A stretch of 64,000 nt of DNA, from assembly GCA_001899205.1 (NCBI GenBank), contig MKVL01000030.1:124001-188000 (forward strand), written 5' to 3'. Made by a program: the position numbers and the translations under genes. Below, one piece after another: positions 24,511 through 32,585 of the stretch. The first letter of the stretch is position 1. Each line of letters begins with the position of its first letter. Origin of the DNA: Mesorhizobium sp. 65-26. Its GTDB lineage: Bacteria > Pseudomonadota > Alphaproteobacteria > Rhizobiales > Rhizobiaceae. The notes below the pieces were generated by a model. That model searched no databases. It saw nothing but the letters and a program-made list of their open reading frames with translations, and had not been told where the DNA came from.

Positions 24511-25296
24511 ATGACCGAGCTTGTGGAGCGCGACTGGGCCGTCCACACGGAAGGCGGCCGGCTATTTGCGCGCTCGTGGTCGCAAGGCGACGGACTGGGC
24601 AACGGCAAGCCTCCGGTCCTCCTGTTCCATGACTCGCTGGGCTGCGTCGAACTCTGGCGCGGTTTTCCTGAAAAGCTCGCACGCGCCACCGGCAGGCCGG
24701 TCATAGCCTACGACCGCCTTGGCTTCGGACGATCCTATGCGCGTCACGGATCGTTGCAACGCAGCTTCATCGCCGACGAGGCCGTTGTGAATGTTCCGGC
24801 GATCCGCGCGCAGCTAGGCTTCTCCCGGTTCGTCGTTTGCGGCCACAGCGTTGGCGGTGGCATGGCGATCCATACCGCCGCCAGCTTTCCCGGCGACTGC
24901 GGCGCCGCCATCACCATGGGCGCGCAGGCTTTCGTGGAGGCCCGGACGGGAGAAGGCATCAAGCTGGCGAAGGCGGAGTTTGCCGAGCCGGAGAATTTCG
25001 GCCGGCTGGTGAAGTACCACGGTGACAAGGCGAGATGGGTTCTCGACGCCTGGACGGAAACCTGGCTCGACCCGGAATTCGCCGACTGGACGCTCGATGA
25101 TGCGCTCGGCCGCGTCCGTTGCCCGGTGCTCGCCATCCACGGCGCGTCGGACGAATACGGCTCTACCGAACACCCAAGGCGCATCGCCGGCGCGCGCGGT
25201 GCGATGGAGATACTGCCCGGCGTCGGGCATGTCCCCCATCGCGAGGACGATGAGCGGGTGCTCGACATCGTCGGACGATTTCTCGCGGACAAATAG
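24511..25296 (+). CDS. alpha/beta hydrolase
   Basis: A 261-residue alpha/beta hydrolase. Oxyanion region LLFHDSLGCVELWRGFPEKL, nucleophile Ser in VVCGHSVGGGMAIHTA, Asp in AIHGASDEYGS and His in GVGHVPHREDDERV. The ATG at 24511 has GGAGGA at a good distance; an upstream ATG at 24496 overlaps that site and is less likely. The order of motifs resembles esterase or haloalkane/peroxidase-type members. Substrate unknown. Confidence 0.85.
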   Translation: MTELVERDWAVHTEGGRLFARSWSQGDGLGNGKPPVLLFHDSLGCVELWRGFPEKLARATGRPVIAYDRLGFGRSYARHGSLQRSFIADEAVVNVPAIRAQLGFSRFVVCGHSVGGGMAIHTAASFPGDCGAAITMGAQAFVEARTGEGIKLAKAEFAEPENFGRLVKYHGDKARWVLDAWTETWLDPEFADWTLDDALGRVRCPVLAIHGASDEYGSTEHPRRIAGARGAMEILPGVGHVPHREDDERVLDIVGRFLADK

Positions 25297-25398
25297 CGCC
25301 GGAGCGGCCAGCATATCGCTGAATCAACACCGGGCTCCAAGAAATTGTTCTTGAAGCACAATTCGCCCTGGCAACGTATTCGCGTCGTGCCCGCGATG

Positions 25399-26103
25399 TC
25401 AGATGCTTCGCATCAGGCCGCCATCGACTCGGATGTTCTGGCCGGTGATGTAGCCGGCACCGTCGGAAGCAAGGAAGGCCACCGTCGCGGCGATCTCCTC
25501 GCTGGTGCCGTAGCGCTTCATCGGCACGCTGTCGCGCCGTTCGTCCGTCGCGGGCAGGCTGTCGATCCAGCCCGGCAGCACGTTGTTCATGCGCACATTG
25601 TCGCCGGCATAGGTATCGGCAAAGAGTTTGGTGTAGGCGGCAAGCCCGGCGCGAAACACAGCCGAGGTCGGGAACATGGCGCTTGGCTCGAACGCCCAGG
25701 CGGTCGAAATGTTGATGATGGCGCCCGCCTTCTGCTTCTGCATGACAGGCGCGACGAGGCGCGTCGGGCGGATGACGTTCATCAGGTAGGTGTCCATGCC
25801 CTTGTGCCAGTCATCGTCGCTGATCTCGATGATCTGCGCGCGCGGGCCGTGGCCGGCGCTGTTCACCAGGACGTCGATGCGCCCCCAGCGCGCCAGCGTT
25901 GCGTCGACAAGCCGTTTCAGGTCCTCGTTCGACTGGTTGGAGCCGGTCACTCCAAGGCCGCCCAGTTCCTTCGCCAGCGCCTCGCCCTTGCCGGACGACG
26001 ACAGGATCGCGACCTTGAAACCATCGGCGGCAAGGCGCCTGGCCGCCGCCGCGCCCATGCCGCTGCCACCCGCCGTGACGATCGCAACCTTTTCCATCGA
26101 CAT
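25399..26103 (-). CDS. SDR-family oxidoreductase
   Basis: A 234-residue short-chain dehydrogenase. The cofactor motif is VTAGGSGMGAAAARRLA (TGxxxGxG variant). The catalytic serine lies in AIINISTAWAF, but the usual Tyr-x-x-x-Lys appears as AYTKLFADTYAG, where the classical spacing is shifted, so activity should not be assumed. ATG at 26103 has GGAAAGGAA just upstream. The C terminus GYITGQNIRVDGGLMRSI is typical. Confidence 0.87.
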   Translation of the reverse strand: MSMEKVAIVTAGGSGMGAAAARRLAADGFKVAILSSSGKGEALAKELGGLGVTGSNQSNEDLKRLVDATLARWGRIDVLVNSAGHGPRAQIIEISDDDWHKGMDTYLMNVIRPTRLVAPVMQKQKAGAIINISTAWAFEPSAMFPTSAVFRAGLAAYTKLFADTYAGDNVRMNNVLPGWIDSLPATDERRDSVPMKRYGTSEEIAATVAFLASDGAGYITGQNIRVDGGLMRSI

Positions 26104-26311
26104 TTCCTTTCCCGCGAGCCAGGCGATTACCGCCGCCAATTTTTCGGATGGACGGGTTGATAGCACGGGCAAACCTTAAAGACGAAACAGTTCGGTTGCC
26201 GGGATGTGGCGGAGAAACTATCGATTGGTCGGCGGAAAATTCCGCACGGTTATCATCTTCCGCGTTTCACTGCGGCAGCCTTCGAACCGCAACGACCGAC
26301 AGGGAGCCAAC

Positions 26312-27046
26312 ATGCCCGAGCCCGCACGATACCGCTTGCCGTTTCTCCTCGCCGTGCTTGTCGGACTGCTCGGCTGGTCGAGCGCCGTCCGCGCCGGGGA
26401 TATTGCCAGGCTCGAAATTCTCGGATTCAGCCACAATGGCGCTGTGTTCGCCTTCGAGGAGTACGGCGTGCAGGATGGCTCGGGCTTCCCTTACGCAAAT
26501 CGCTACTACATCGATACCGCCAGCGACAGCTTCGTGAAGGGAACGCCGATCCGGGTGCGGCTTGACGACGAAAGCGCCACGATCGACGCCGCGCGCGCCG
26601 AGGCGCGTCGGAAGGGCGAGACGATCATCGCTCAAAGCGAGCTCGACGCCAATCGCGGCTACACGGCCGGATACAATCCGGTGACGGAACTTTCCGCTGA
26701 CGCCCACCGCATGGTGGTCAATCCGAGGCCGATCCTTCCTCCCATCGACACACCCCTCGAGTTCCGGCTCGACGAGACGGGGCTGACGGGCAGCGAACTC
26801 TGCCAGACGCAAGGGGAGATCAAGGGATTCCGGCTGCTGCGTATAGGCGACGGCGGCAAGGCGAGCGTGCTGCACGAGGACGCGTCCATCCCCAAAAGCC
26901 GCGGCTGCCCTAATGGATACAGGATCGGCGCCGTGCAGACTTTCTCCTCGCCGGGCCTGCGCGCCTATGCAGTGGTGATTTCGGTGCGCCAGTACGGGTT
27001 CGAAGGGCCGGACTATCGCTGGATCGCGGTGACCGGCCAGATGTGA
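26312..27046 (+). CDS. exported DUF2259 family protein
   Basis: A 244-residue protein with a signal peptide (LPFLLAVLVGLLGWSSAVRA). The mature part starts DIARLEILGFSHNGAVFAFE, a hallmark of DUF2259, and has two cysteines (SELCQTQ, SRGCPNGYR) that could form a disulfide in the periplasm. ATG at 26312 follows AGGGAGCC. The function of the family is unknown. Confidence 0.82.
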   Translation: MPEPARYRLPFLLAVLVGLLGWSSAVRAGDIARLEILGFSHNGAVFAFEEYGVQDGSGFPYANRYYIDTASDSFVKGTPIRVRLDDESATIDAARAEARRKGETIIAQSELDANRGYTAGYNPVTELSADAHRMVVNPRPILPPIDTPLEFRLDETGLTGSELCQTQGEIKGFRLLRIGDGGKASVLHEDASIPKSRGCPNGYRIGAVQTFSSPGLRAYAVVISVRQYGFEGPDYRWIAVTGQM

Positions 27047-27203
27047 CGACCCGCTCCGTACGGCGCATGCGGAACGTGATACTGCTTCAGTCCTGTCACT
27101 TCTATCGCTTTCCTTGCCAGGTTCGAGCAGCACCGGCGTTGAGCATCGCGCCCGGCTCTGATAGGACGCGGCCGACGCAACGCGACGCTGGAAACCGACC
27201 CGC

Positions 27204-28511
27204 ATGATCCCACGCTATTCCCGGCCCGAAATGGTCGCCATCTGGTCGCCCGAGACCCGCTTCCGCATCTGGTTCGAGATCGAGGCGCATGCCTGCGACG
27301 CGCTCGCCGAGCTCGGCGTCATCCCCAGGGAAGCGGCAAGGACGATCTGGGAAAAGGGAGGCGCCGCCAAATTCGACGTCGACAAGATCGACGAGATCGA
27401 GCGCGTGACCAAGCACGACGTCATCGCTTTCCTCACGCACCTGGCAGAATTCGTCGGGCCGGATGCCCGCTTCATCCACCAGGGCATGACCTCGTCGGAC
27501 GTGCTCGACACATGCCTGGCTGTGCAGTTGACCCGTGCCAGCGACCTTCTGCTTGCCGATATCGACGCGCTGCTTGCCGCCCTGAAACGGCGTGCCTTCG
27601 AGCACAAGGACACCGTCACCATCGGCCGCAGCCACGGCATCCACGCCGAACCGACCACGTTCGGCGTCAAGCTGGCGCAGGCCTATGCCGAATTTTCACG
27701 CTGCCGCGAACGGCTGGTGCATGCGCGCGAGGACATCGCGACCTGCGCGATATCAGGCGCGGTCGGCACCTTCGCCAACATCGAACCCTATGTCGAGGAG
27801 CATGTGGCTGCGAAGCTCGGCCTGAAGCCGGAGCCGGTTTCGACGCAGGTGATCCCGCGCGACCGCCATGCCATGTTCTTCGCAACGCTCGGCGTCATCG
27901 CCTCGTCGATCGAGCGACTGGCGATCGAGATCCGCCATCTGCAGCGCACCGAGGTGCTGGAGGCCGAAGAGTATTTCTCGCCGGGACAGAAGGGTTCCTC
28001 GGCGATGCCGCACAAGCGCAACCCCGTGCTGACCGAAAACCTCACCGGCCTCGCCCGCATGGTGCGTTCCTACGCCATGCCGGCGATGGAGAATGTGGCG
28101 CTATGGCACGAACGCGACATCTCGCATTCGTCGGTCGAGCGCATGATCGGCCCGGACGCCACGGTGACGCTGGATTTCGCCCTGGCGCGGATCACCAGCG
28201 TCGTCGACAAGCTGCTTGTCTATCCCGAGAACATGCTGAGGAACCTCAACAAGTTCCACGGCCTGGTGCATTCGCAGCGCGTGCTGCTGGCACTGACGCA
28301 GGCCGGCGTGTCCCGCGAGGACGCCTATCGGCTGGTCCAGCGCAACGCCATGAAGGTCTGGGAGCACGGCGCCGACTTCCTTGAGGAGCTGCTGGCCGAC
28401 AAGGACGTGACTGCAGTGCTGCCGGAGGCGGACATCCGCGAGAAATTCGATCTTGGCTACCACACCAAGCATGTCGACACGATCTTCAGGCGGGTGTTCG
28501 GCGAGGCCTGA
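27204..28511 (+). CDS. purB: adenylosuccinate lyase
   Basis: A 435-residue fumarase/aspartase-superfamily lyase. It acts twice in purine synthesis, releasing fumarate from SAICAR and from adenylosuccinate. Key motifs: MTSSDVLDTCLAVQL, the catalytic region TIGRSHGIHAEPTTFG, and the superfamily signature GSSAMPHKRNPVLTEN. The N terminus MIPRYSRPEMVAIWS is typical of alphaproteobacterial PurB. It stands alone here, separated from purC-purL by about 5.5 kb. Confidence 0.96.
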   Translation: MIPRYSRPEMVAIWSPETRFRIWFEIEAHACDALAELGVIPREAARTIWEKGGAAKFDVDKIDEIERVTKHDVIAFLTHLAEFVGPDARFIHQGMTSSDVLDTCLAVQLTRASDLLLADIDALLAALKRRAFEHKDTVTIGRSHGIHAEPTTFGVKLAQAYAEFSRCRERLVHAREDIATCAISGAVGTFANIEPYVEEHVAAKLGLKPEPVSTQVIPRDRHAMFFATLGVIASSIERLAIEIRHLQRTEVLEAEEYFSPGQKGSSAMPHKRNPVLTENLTGLARMVRSYAMPAMENVALWHERDISHSSVERMIGPDATVTLDFALARITSVVDKLLVYPENMLRNLNKFHGLVHSQRVLLALTQAGVSREDAYRLVQRNAMKVWEHGADFLEELLADKDVTAVLPEADIREKFDLGYHTKHVDTIFRRVFGEA

Positions 28512-28571
28512 GATCAGGCTTCCTTCCCCCCGTCACTCTACGGGGAGAAACAAGCTGTCACCGATGCCGGA

Positions 28572-29474
28572 TCAGGCCTTGCCGGGCACGGTCCTGATCA
28601 CGGTCCCCCACGGGTCTTCGCGGGTCTGTTCGGCCTTCACATTGTCTGAACGCATCTCGACCCAGGCGAGGCCTGAACGGGCCGGATCGCGGCGGCCGGC
28701 GCCGGCGCTTTGCCAGGTGTTGGCGCCGATGTGGTGATGGTAGCCACCCGACGACAGGAACACCGCCTGGCTGCCGTATTTCGCCACCGTGTCGAAGCCG
28801 AACTCCTGGCGCCACCAGGCCTCGGCATCCTCGGGCCGGCCGACACGCAGGTGCACATGTCCGACGACACTGTTTTCCGGCGCGCCCTGCCAGCCGGCGT
28901 CACCCGCCGGCACGCTGGCGACAACGGCCGGAATGTTCATGCGCTCAGTGGCCATCGCGACCTTGTCGCCGTTCCACTTCCAGTCCTGCGGGCGGCGGTC
29001 GACATAAATCTCGATGCCGTTGCCCTCGGGGTCCGTCAGGTAGAGAGCCTCGCTGACCAGATGATCGGACGCGCCATCAATGCCGATCTTGTTCGCGATG
29101 GCGTGGTTGATCCAACGGCCGAGATCGGCGCGGGACGGAAGCAGGAAAGCCGTGTGGAACAGGCCGGCGCTGCGGGGATCGTCCGGCTTGGCGGAAGCGT
29201 CCGGCTCCAGCACCAGCAACGGGCGGTTGGCGGCGCCGAGGGTGATGGCGCCGTCGGCGCGGCTCAGTTCCTGCAGTCCAACAACGGCACGGTAGTAGGC
29301 GGCGAGGTTTTCGGCGTCGCGCGCCTTCAGGCCGACGCGCGAAACGCTGACCGGGGTGGTCGCGGCAAAGGGCAATTCACTCATCGAAGTCTCCGTTCGG
29401 CCGGCGCTCGTCGAAGCTCCAAAGGCAAGGAGTCCCGCGCCGCCGATCATTTCGCGTCGTGTCAGGCTCAACAT
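28572..29474 (-). CDS. VOC-family (catechol 2,3-dioxygenase-like) protein with Tat-like leader
   Basis: A glyoxalase-fold protein with two VOC modules; metal-ligand type residues occur in GLFHTAFLLP, NGIEIYVDRR, VGHVHLRVGR and GYHHHIGANTW. From ATG 29474 (300 residues) the protein begins with LTRREMIGGAGLLAFGAS, which resembles a twin-arginine leader. A second in-frame ATG at 29384 (MSELPFAATTP) has its own GGAGA site and would give a leaderless cytoplasmic form of 270 residues. Which start is used is uncertain. It resembles CatE-like ring-cleavage or glyoxalase proteins; the substrate is not known. Confidence 0.78.
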   Translation of the reverse strand: MLSLTRREMIGGAGLLAFGASTSAGRTETSMSELPFAATTPVSVSRVGLKARDAENLAAYYRAVVGLQELSRADGAITLGAANRPLLVLEPDASAKPDDPRSAGLFHTAFLLPSRADLGRWINHAIANKIGIDGASDHLVSEALYLTDPEGNGIEIYVDRRPQDWKWNGDKVAMATERMNIPAVVASVPAGDAGWQGAPENSVVGHVHLRVGRPEDAEAWWRQEFGFDTVAKYGSQAVFLSSGGYHHHIGANTWQSAGAGRRDPARSGLAWVEMRSDNVKAEQTREDPWGTVIRTVPGKA

Positions 29475-29691
29475 CCCGTCCCACGGCAATTTCTGTCTCC
29501 TCACACAGATCGTCCATCGCCATCGTTCACACAAGACAGCAAGAAGCGAACATCGTGTTCACAATCGCGATGACCCTCGCTTGCGGTCGCCCTGCGCATG
29601 GCGGCTCTCGGGCTTCACCCGTTTGGAGTACGCGACGGCGCGATCGCTCGCCTAATGATTGCAACCGTCGATACGTGATCGGACGGACAAT

Positions 29692-30312
29692 ATGCCCTTG
29701 ATCTCCCGCCTTGCAGCAACCAGCACCATCGTCCTCGCGGCGCTTCAGGCTCATGCCTCGGAACAGGTTGCCGGGCGCATCCTCATCGCGGACGCGATGA
29801 CGGGCCAAGTTATCCTGGACAATGGCGACGCCTACCACTTCAAGAACCCGCGCGTGTTGCTTGGGCTGGCGCCCGGCGAGACGATATCGATCCAGTTCGA
29901 AGACACAGGAGACGTGCCTGTCGCGCTTGGATTCCAGAGACGCGCCAACAAGCCCGGCACAGAGCCCAAGGATCGGCCGCTTTGGAGGGCGGATGGCGGC
30001 GACGGCAATTCGAATGGTGGCGGCGACGGCAATTCAAACGGCAGCGCCAATGGAAGCTCGAATGGCGGTGGAGACGGAAGCTCGAATGGTGGCGGCGACG
30101 GAAATTCGAACGGCAGCGCCAATGGGAGCTCGAACGGCAGCGGCGACGGAAGCTCGAATGGCGGCGGCGACGGCAATTCGAACGGCAATGCCAACGGTAA
30201 TTCGAACGGCAACAGCAATGGCCACTCAAACGGAAGTTCGAACGGCAGCGCCAATGGAAGTTCCAACGGCGGTTACGAGTGGAAAAACCAACGTCAGGCC
30301 CAATTGGAATAG
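29692..30312 (+). CDS. exported protein with DUF1344-like domain and Ser-Asn-Gly repeat tail
   Basis: A 206-residue protein. A signal peptide (MPLISRLAATSTIVLAALQA, cleavage near AHA) is followed by about 60 residues (VAGRILIADAMTGQVILDNG) resembling the small rhizobial DUF1344 beta domain. From about residue 100 to the end it is a low-complexity tail of some eleven 8-residue units ending in SNG, encoded by 24-bp near-repeats (about 29990-30275). The tail is hydrophilic and uncharged apart from Asp. It probably acts in the periplasm or outside the cell; function unknown. Confidence 0.65.
   Translation: MPLISRLAATSTIVLAALQAHASEQVAGRILIADAMTGQVILDNGDAYHFKNPRVLLGLAPGETISIQFEDTGDVPVALGFQRRANKPGTEPKDRPLWRADGGDGNSNGGGDGNSNGSANGSSNGGGDGSSNGGGDGNSNGSANGSSNGSGDGSSNGGGDGNSNGNANGNSNGNSNGHSNGSSNGSANGSSNGGYEWKNQRQAQLE
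29990..30275 (+). repeat. 24-bp tandem near-repeat inside a coding region
   Basis: Roughly eleven in-frame 24-bp units, each ending in codons for Ser-Asn-Gly. Unit types alternate between Gly-Gly-Asp-Gly and Ser-Ala-Asn-Gly beginnings. Codon choice differs between units (TCG/TCA, AAT/AAC), so the array is old or has been under coding selection. Because the repeat lacks stop codons in other frames, several long false open frames appear on both strands here. Confidence 0.85.
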
Positions 30313-30318
30313 TCTCTC

Positions 30319-30552
30319 ATGGGCCTTCCGGAGCCGACCTTGAATATCCTCCTGGGAAAGCGCTGGGCGCCACGTCGGCTGCTTTGCGGCTTCTGCGCGT
30401 TGCTTGCCGGGATCGCCGCGGTGGTGGGCCTTGCCAACAGGGTGCCGGGCATTTGCGGCGCCGAGCAGTTCGGCGAACGATTGGTATGGGGACGCTGGTC
30501 CTCGGAAGCCTCCGCGCCCGATGATCTCGTCGACAGGGCACCTTGTCCCTGA
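30319..30552 (+). CDS. possible small membrane protein
   Basis: A 77-residue frame starting 6 bases after the preceding stop. It has one convincing hydrophobic segment (LLCGFCALLAGIAAVVGLAN) after a positively charged stretch (GKRWAPRR), as in a single-span membrane protein. No Shine-Dalgarno is evident and I recognise no family. It overlaps the start of the next gene by 10 bases. It may be a real small protein or the out-of-frame remnant of a longer N-terminal region of its neighbour. Confidence 0.3.
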   Translation: MGLPEPTLNILLGKRWAPRRLLCGFCALLAGIAAVVGLANRVPGICGAEQFGERLVWGRWSSEASAPDDLVDRAPCP

Positions 30553-31898
30553 CGAACTCCATACGAGCGCGACCATCGGGACAGGCCACCGAAAGCCCGA
30601 CCACGACCATCTTCGCATGTCCGCAAAGCGCCAGTTCCCCGCCAACCGTTATCGCCGGACTTCTGGCTGTGGCCTGGGCATGGTGGCTGTCGGGATGGTG
30701 GGCCATTTCGCCATTGCAAACCGTCGCGTTGCTTGTCGGCGTCCCCATGCTGGCGATGATAGTCGTCGACATCGCCTTCGTCCGTGTGCACCGGCGCACA
30801 ACCACCGGGCTGGACTTCAGCCGCTTTCGTCGTGGGGAGACCTCGCTTTCACGGATCGCTGTGAAGGTGCTGGCTTTCTATGCCGTTTGGGCCGGCATAG
30901 CCCTCCTCTACTGGCTGCTCAAGGAATACGCACCCTATCGATCCGGCCACATGTTGCGCCTTGCGGCCGGGATCGCCACACTGGCGGTCTTGCTGACGCC
31001 GCTCTACGTTGCCGTTGTCGACCGGCTCCAAACCGACCCGCATGACGAAGTCTGGCATTTCGGGCAATGGCTGCTGGGGCGCCCGCACGATGCCGACAAG
31101 GCGCGTACTCACCTTCTGGCTTCGGGCCTGCGGGCCTTCTTCCTTCCATTCCTGCTTGGGTCGATCTCGAAACTCTACCTGGCATCGGAGGCGATCAGCT
31201 TTTCCGAGGCAAGCCAATCGACACATCGGATGCTGTACTATTATCTCGACAAGCTGTGGCTACTCGACTCGATCTTCGCCAGCATCGGTTATCTCCTCGC
31301 CTCCCGTCTCCTCGACACCCACTATCGGGGAGTTTATCGCCGAGCGGGCTCGTGGTTCGTCACCGGCATCTGCTATCCGCCATACAACACGGTCTTCTTC
31401 ACCGGCACAGGTTTCTACCAGGTCCGTTACTGGGACTCGGTGATTGCCGTCGACAGTTTCGTTGGGCTTGTCTGGATGGCGCTGATCGCAGTCGTCTGCA
31501 CGATCTACATCGGCGCGAACCTCTCGTTCGGATTGCGTTTCTCGAATCTGAGCAAGCGCGGCATCGTGACAACGGGTCCCTACGCGCTGATGAAGCATCC
31601 AGCTTACTTCTTCAAGAATGTGAGCTGGTGGCTGATGTATGTGCCTTTTGCCGTGGTCGGCAGCCCTTTCGAAGCGCTTCGTGCGTGCCTTCTTCTTGCG
31701 ATGGGAAGCGGCATCTACTACCTGCGCGCCCGCTGCGAAGAGATCGAACTCGCGGACGACCCACAGTACCAGGCCTATTGCCGCTACATCGAGCGGCATG
31801 GCCTTGTGGCGCGGCTGCGAAGCGCAATGACCGTAACGAGCTCTCCATCCTCAGGAAACCGCGCTTCCGGCGTCCAGACGGAGGAAGAACGGACGTAA
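30543..31898 (+). CDS. multi-spanning membrane protein with isoprenylcysteine-methyltransferase-like C terminus
   Basis: A 451-residue integral membrane protein. Several hydrophobic segments (VIAGLLAVAWAWWLSGWWAI, VALLVGVPMLAMIVVDIAF and others) precede a C-terminal region with RGIVTTGPYALMKHPAYFFK and DPQYQAYCRYIERHG, the pattern of ICMT/PEMT-type membrane methyltransferases that use S-adenosylmethionine. The first usable start is TTG at 30543, because an in-frame stop lies 7 codons upstream and no ATG occurs before the second hydrophobic segment. The methyl acceptor is unknown. Confidence 0.75.
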   Translation: MSLTNSIRARPSGQATESPTTTIFACPQSASSPPTVIAGLLAVAWAWWLSGWWAISPLQTVALLVGVPMLAMIVVDIAFVRVHRRTTTGLDFSRFRRGETSLSRIAVKVLAFYAVWAGIALLYWLLKEYAPYRSGHMLRLAAGIATLAVLLTPLYVAVVDRLQTDPHDEVWHFGQWLLGRPHDADKARTHLLASGLRAFFLPFLLGSISKLYLASEAISFSEASQSTHRMLYYYLDKLWLLDSIFASIGYLLASRLLDTHYRGVYRRAGSWFVTGICYPPYNTVFFTGTGFYQVRYWDSVIAVDSFVGLVWMALIAVVCTIYIGANLSFGLRFSNLSKRGIVTTGPYALMKHPAYFFKNVSWWLMYVPFAVVGSPFEALRACLLLAMGSGIYYLRARCEEIELADDPQYQAYCRYIERHGLVARLRSAMTVTSSPSSGNRASGVQTEEERT

Positions 31899-31961
31899 AG
31901 GCAACGGTGCGGAAGGCAGGAGTCGGCCAGCACTGTTGCATCGGCGAGGCGCGCTCGCTAC

Positions 31962-32531
31962 ATGCGCGGCATGAAGGTCAAGGAAGCTGATATCCTCATC
32001 GTTCCGGGGTACACCAACTCCGGCCCGGAGCACTGGCAGACGCGCTGGGAACAGAAGCTGTCGACGGCGCGGCGTGTCGAACAGGCCGAGTGGTCAAAGC
32101 CCGTGCGCGACGACTGGACGGCGAGCGTGGCGAAAGCGGTCAACGAGGCCGAGCGCCCGGTTGTTCTCGTCGCCCACTCGCTGGGCGTCGCCGCGGCGGT
32201 CCAGGCCATCCCGCAATTCCGGCAGACTGTGGCCGGCGCCTTCTTCGTCGCGCCGCCGGATGTCGCCAATCCAGCGATCAGGCCCAGGCACCTGATGACT
32301 TTCGGCCCCTACCCGCGCGACCCGCTGCCTTTTCCGTCGATCCTGATTGCCAGCCGGAACGATCCGTTCTGTTCGTTCGACGTCGCGGAAGACATTGCTG
32401 GCGCGTGGGGCTCGCTGTTCATCGACGCGGGCGATGCCGGCCACCTCAACTCGGATTCGGGCTTCGGGCCATGGCCGGAAGGCTCGATGACCTTCGCCAA
32501 GTTCCTGACCGAACTGAAGCACCCCGGCTGA
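31962..32531 (+). CDS. RBBP9/YdeN-type alpha/beta hydrolase
   Basis: A 189-residue serine hydrolase. Features: VPGYTNSGPEHWQTRWEQKL at the start, nucleophile Ser in LVAHSLGVAAAVQAI, the Asp in ASRNDPFCSFDVA and the catalytic His in GDAGHLNSDSGFGPWPEG. This compact fold (DUF1234/RBBP9) is widespread; substrates are mostly unknown. ATG at 31962 or 31971 are both possible. A GC-rich hairpin (32540-32566) follows the gene but has no T tail. Confidence 0.87.
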   Translation: MRGMKVKEADILIVPGYTNSGPEHWQTRWEQKLSTARRVEQAEWSKPVRDDWTASVAKAVNEAERPVVLVAHSLGVAAAVQAIPQFRQTVAGAFFVAPPDVANPAIRPRHLMTFGPYPRDPLPFPSILIASRNDPFCSFDVAEDIAGAWGSLFIDAGDAGHLNSDSGFGPWPEGSMTFAKFLTELKHPG

Positions 32532-32585
32532 AATCGTACGGGCGCCGCCATCATTGCCGGCGCCCCTGTAGCTCCGCGGGCCCGT

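Noticed and set aside
29832-30266. Open frames on both strands across the Ser-Asn-Gly repeat, rich in Leu-Pro-Phe or Arg
   Set aside because: They arise because the 24-bp repeat lacks stops in other frames. Only the plus-strand frame has a signal peptide and a folded domain in front.
29990-30275. Repeat array considered as CRISPR
   Set aside because: Units are contiguous, 24 bp, in frame and without unique spacers; no cas genes are present.
30226-30645. A 139-codon minus-strand frame between the repeat protein and the methyltransferase-like gene
   Set aside because: Its 3' part reads through the coding repeat and the rest overlaps two plus-strand frames; no recognisable domain.
32540-32566. 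GC-rich hairpin after the RBBP9-type gene as a terminator or tRNA fragment
   Set aside because: There is no T tail, and the sequence does not fold as a tRNA cloverleaf.
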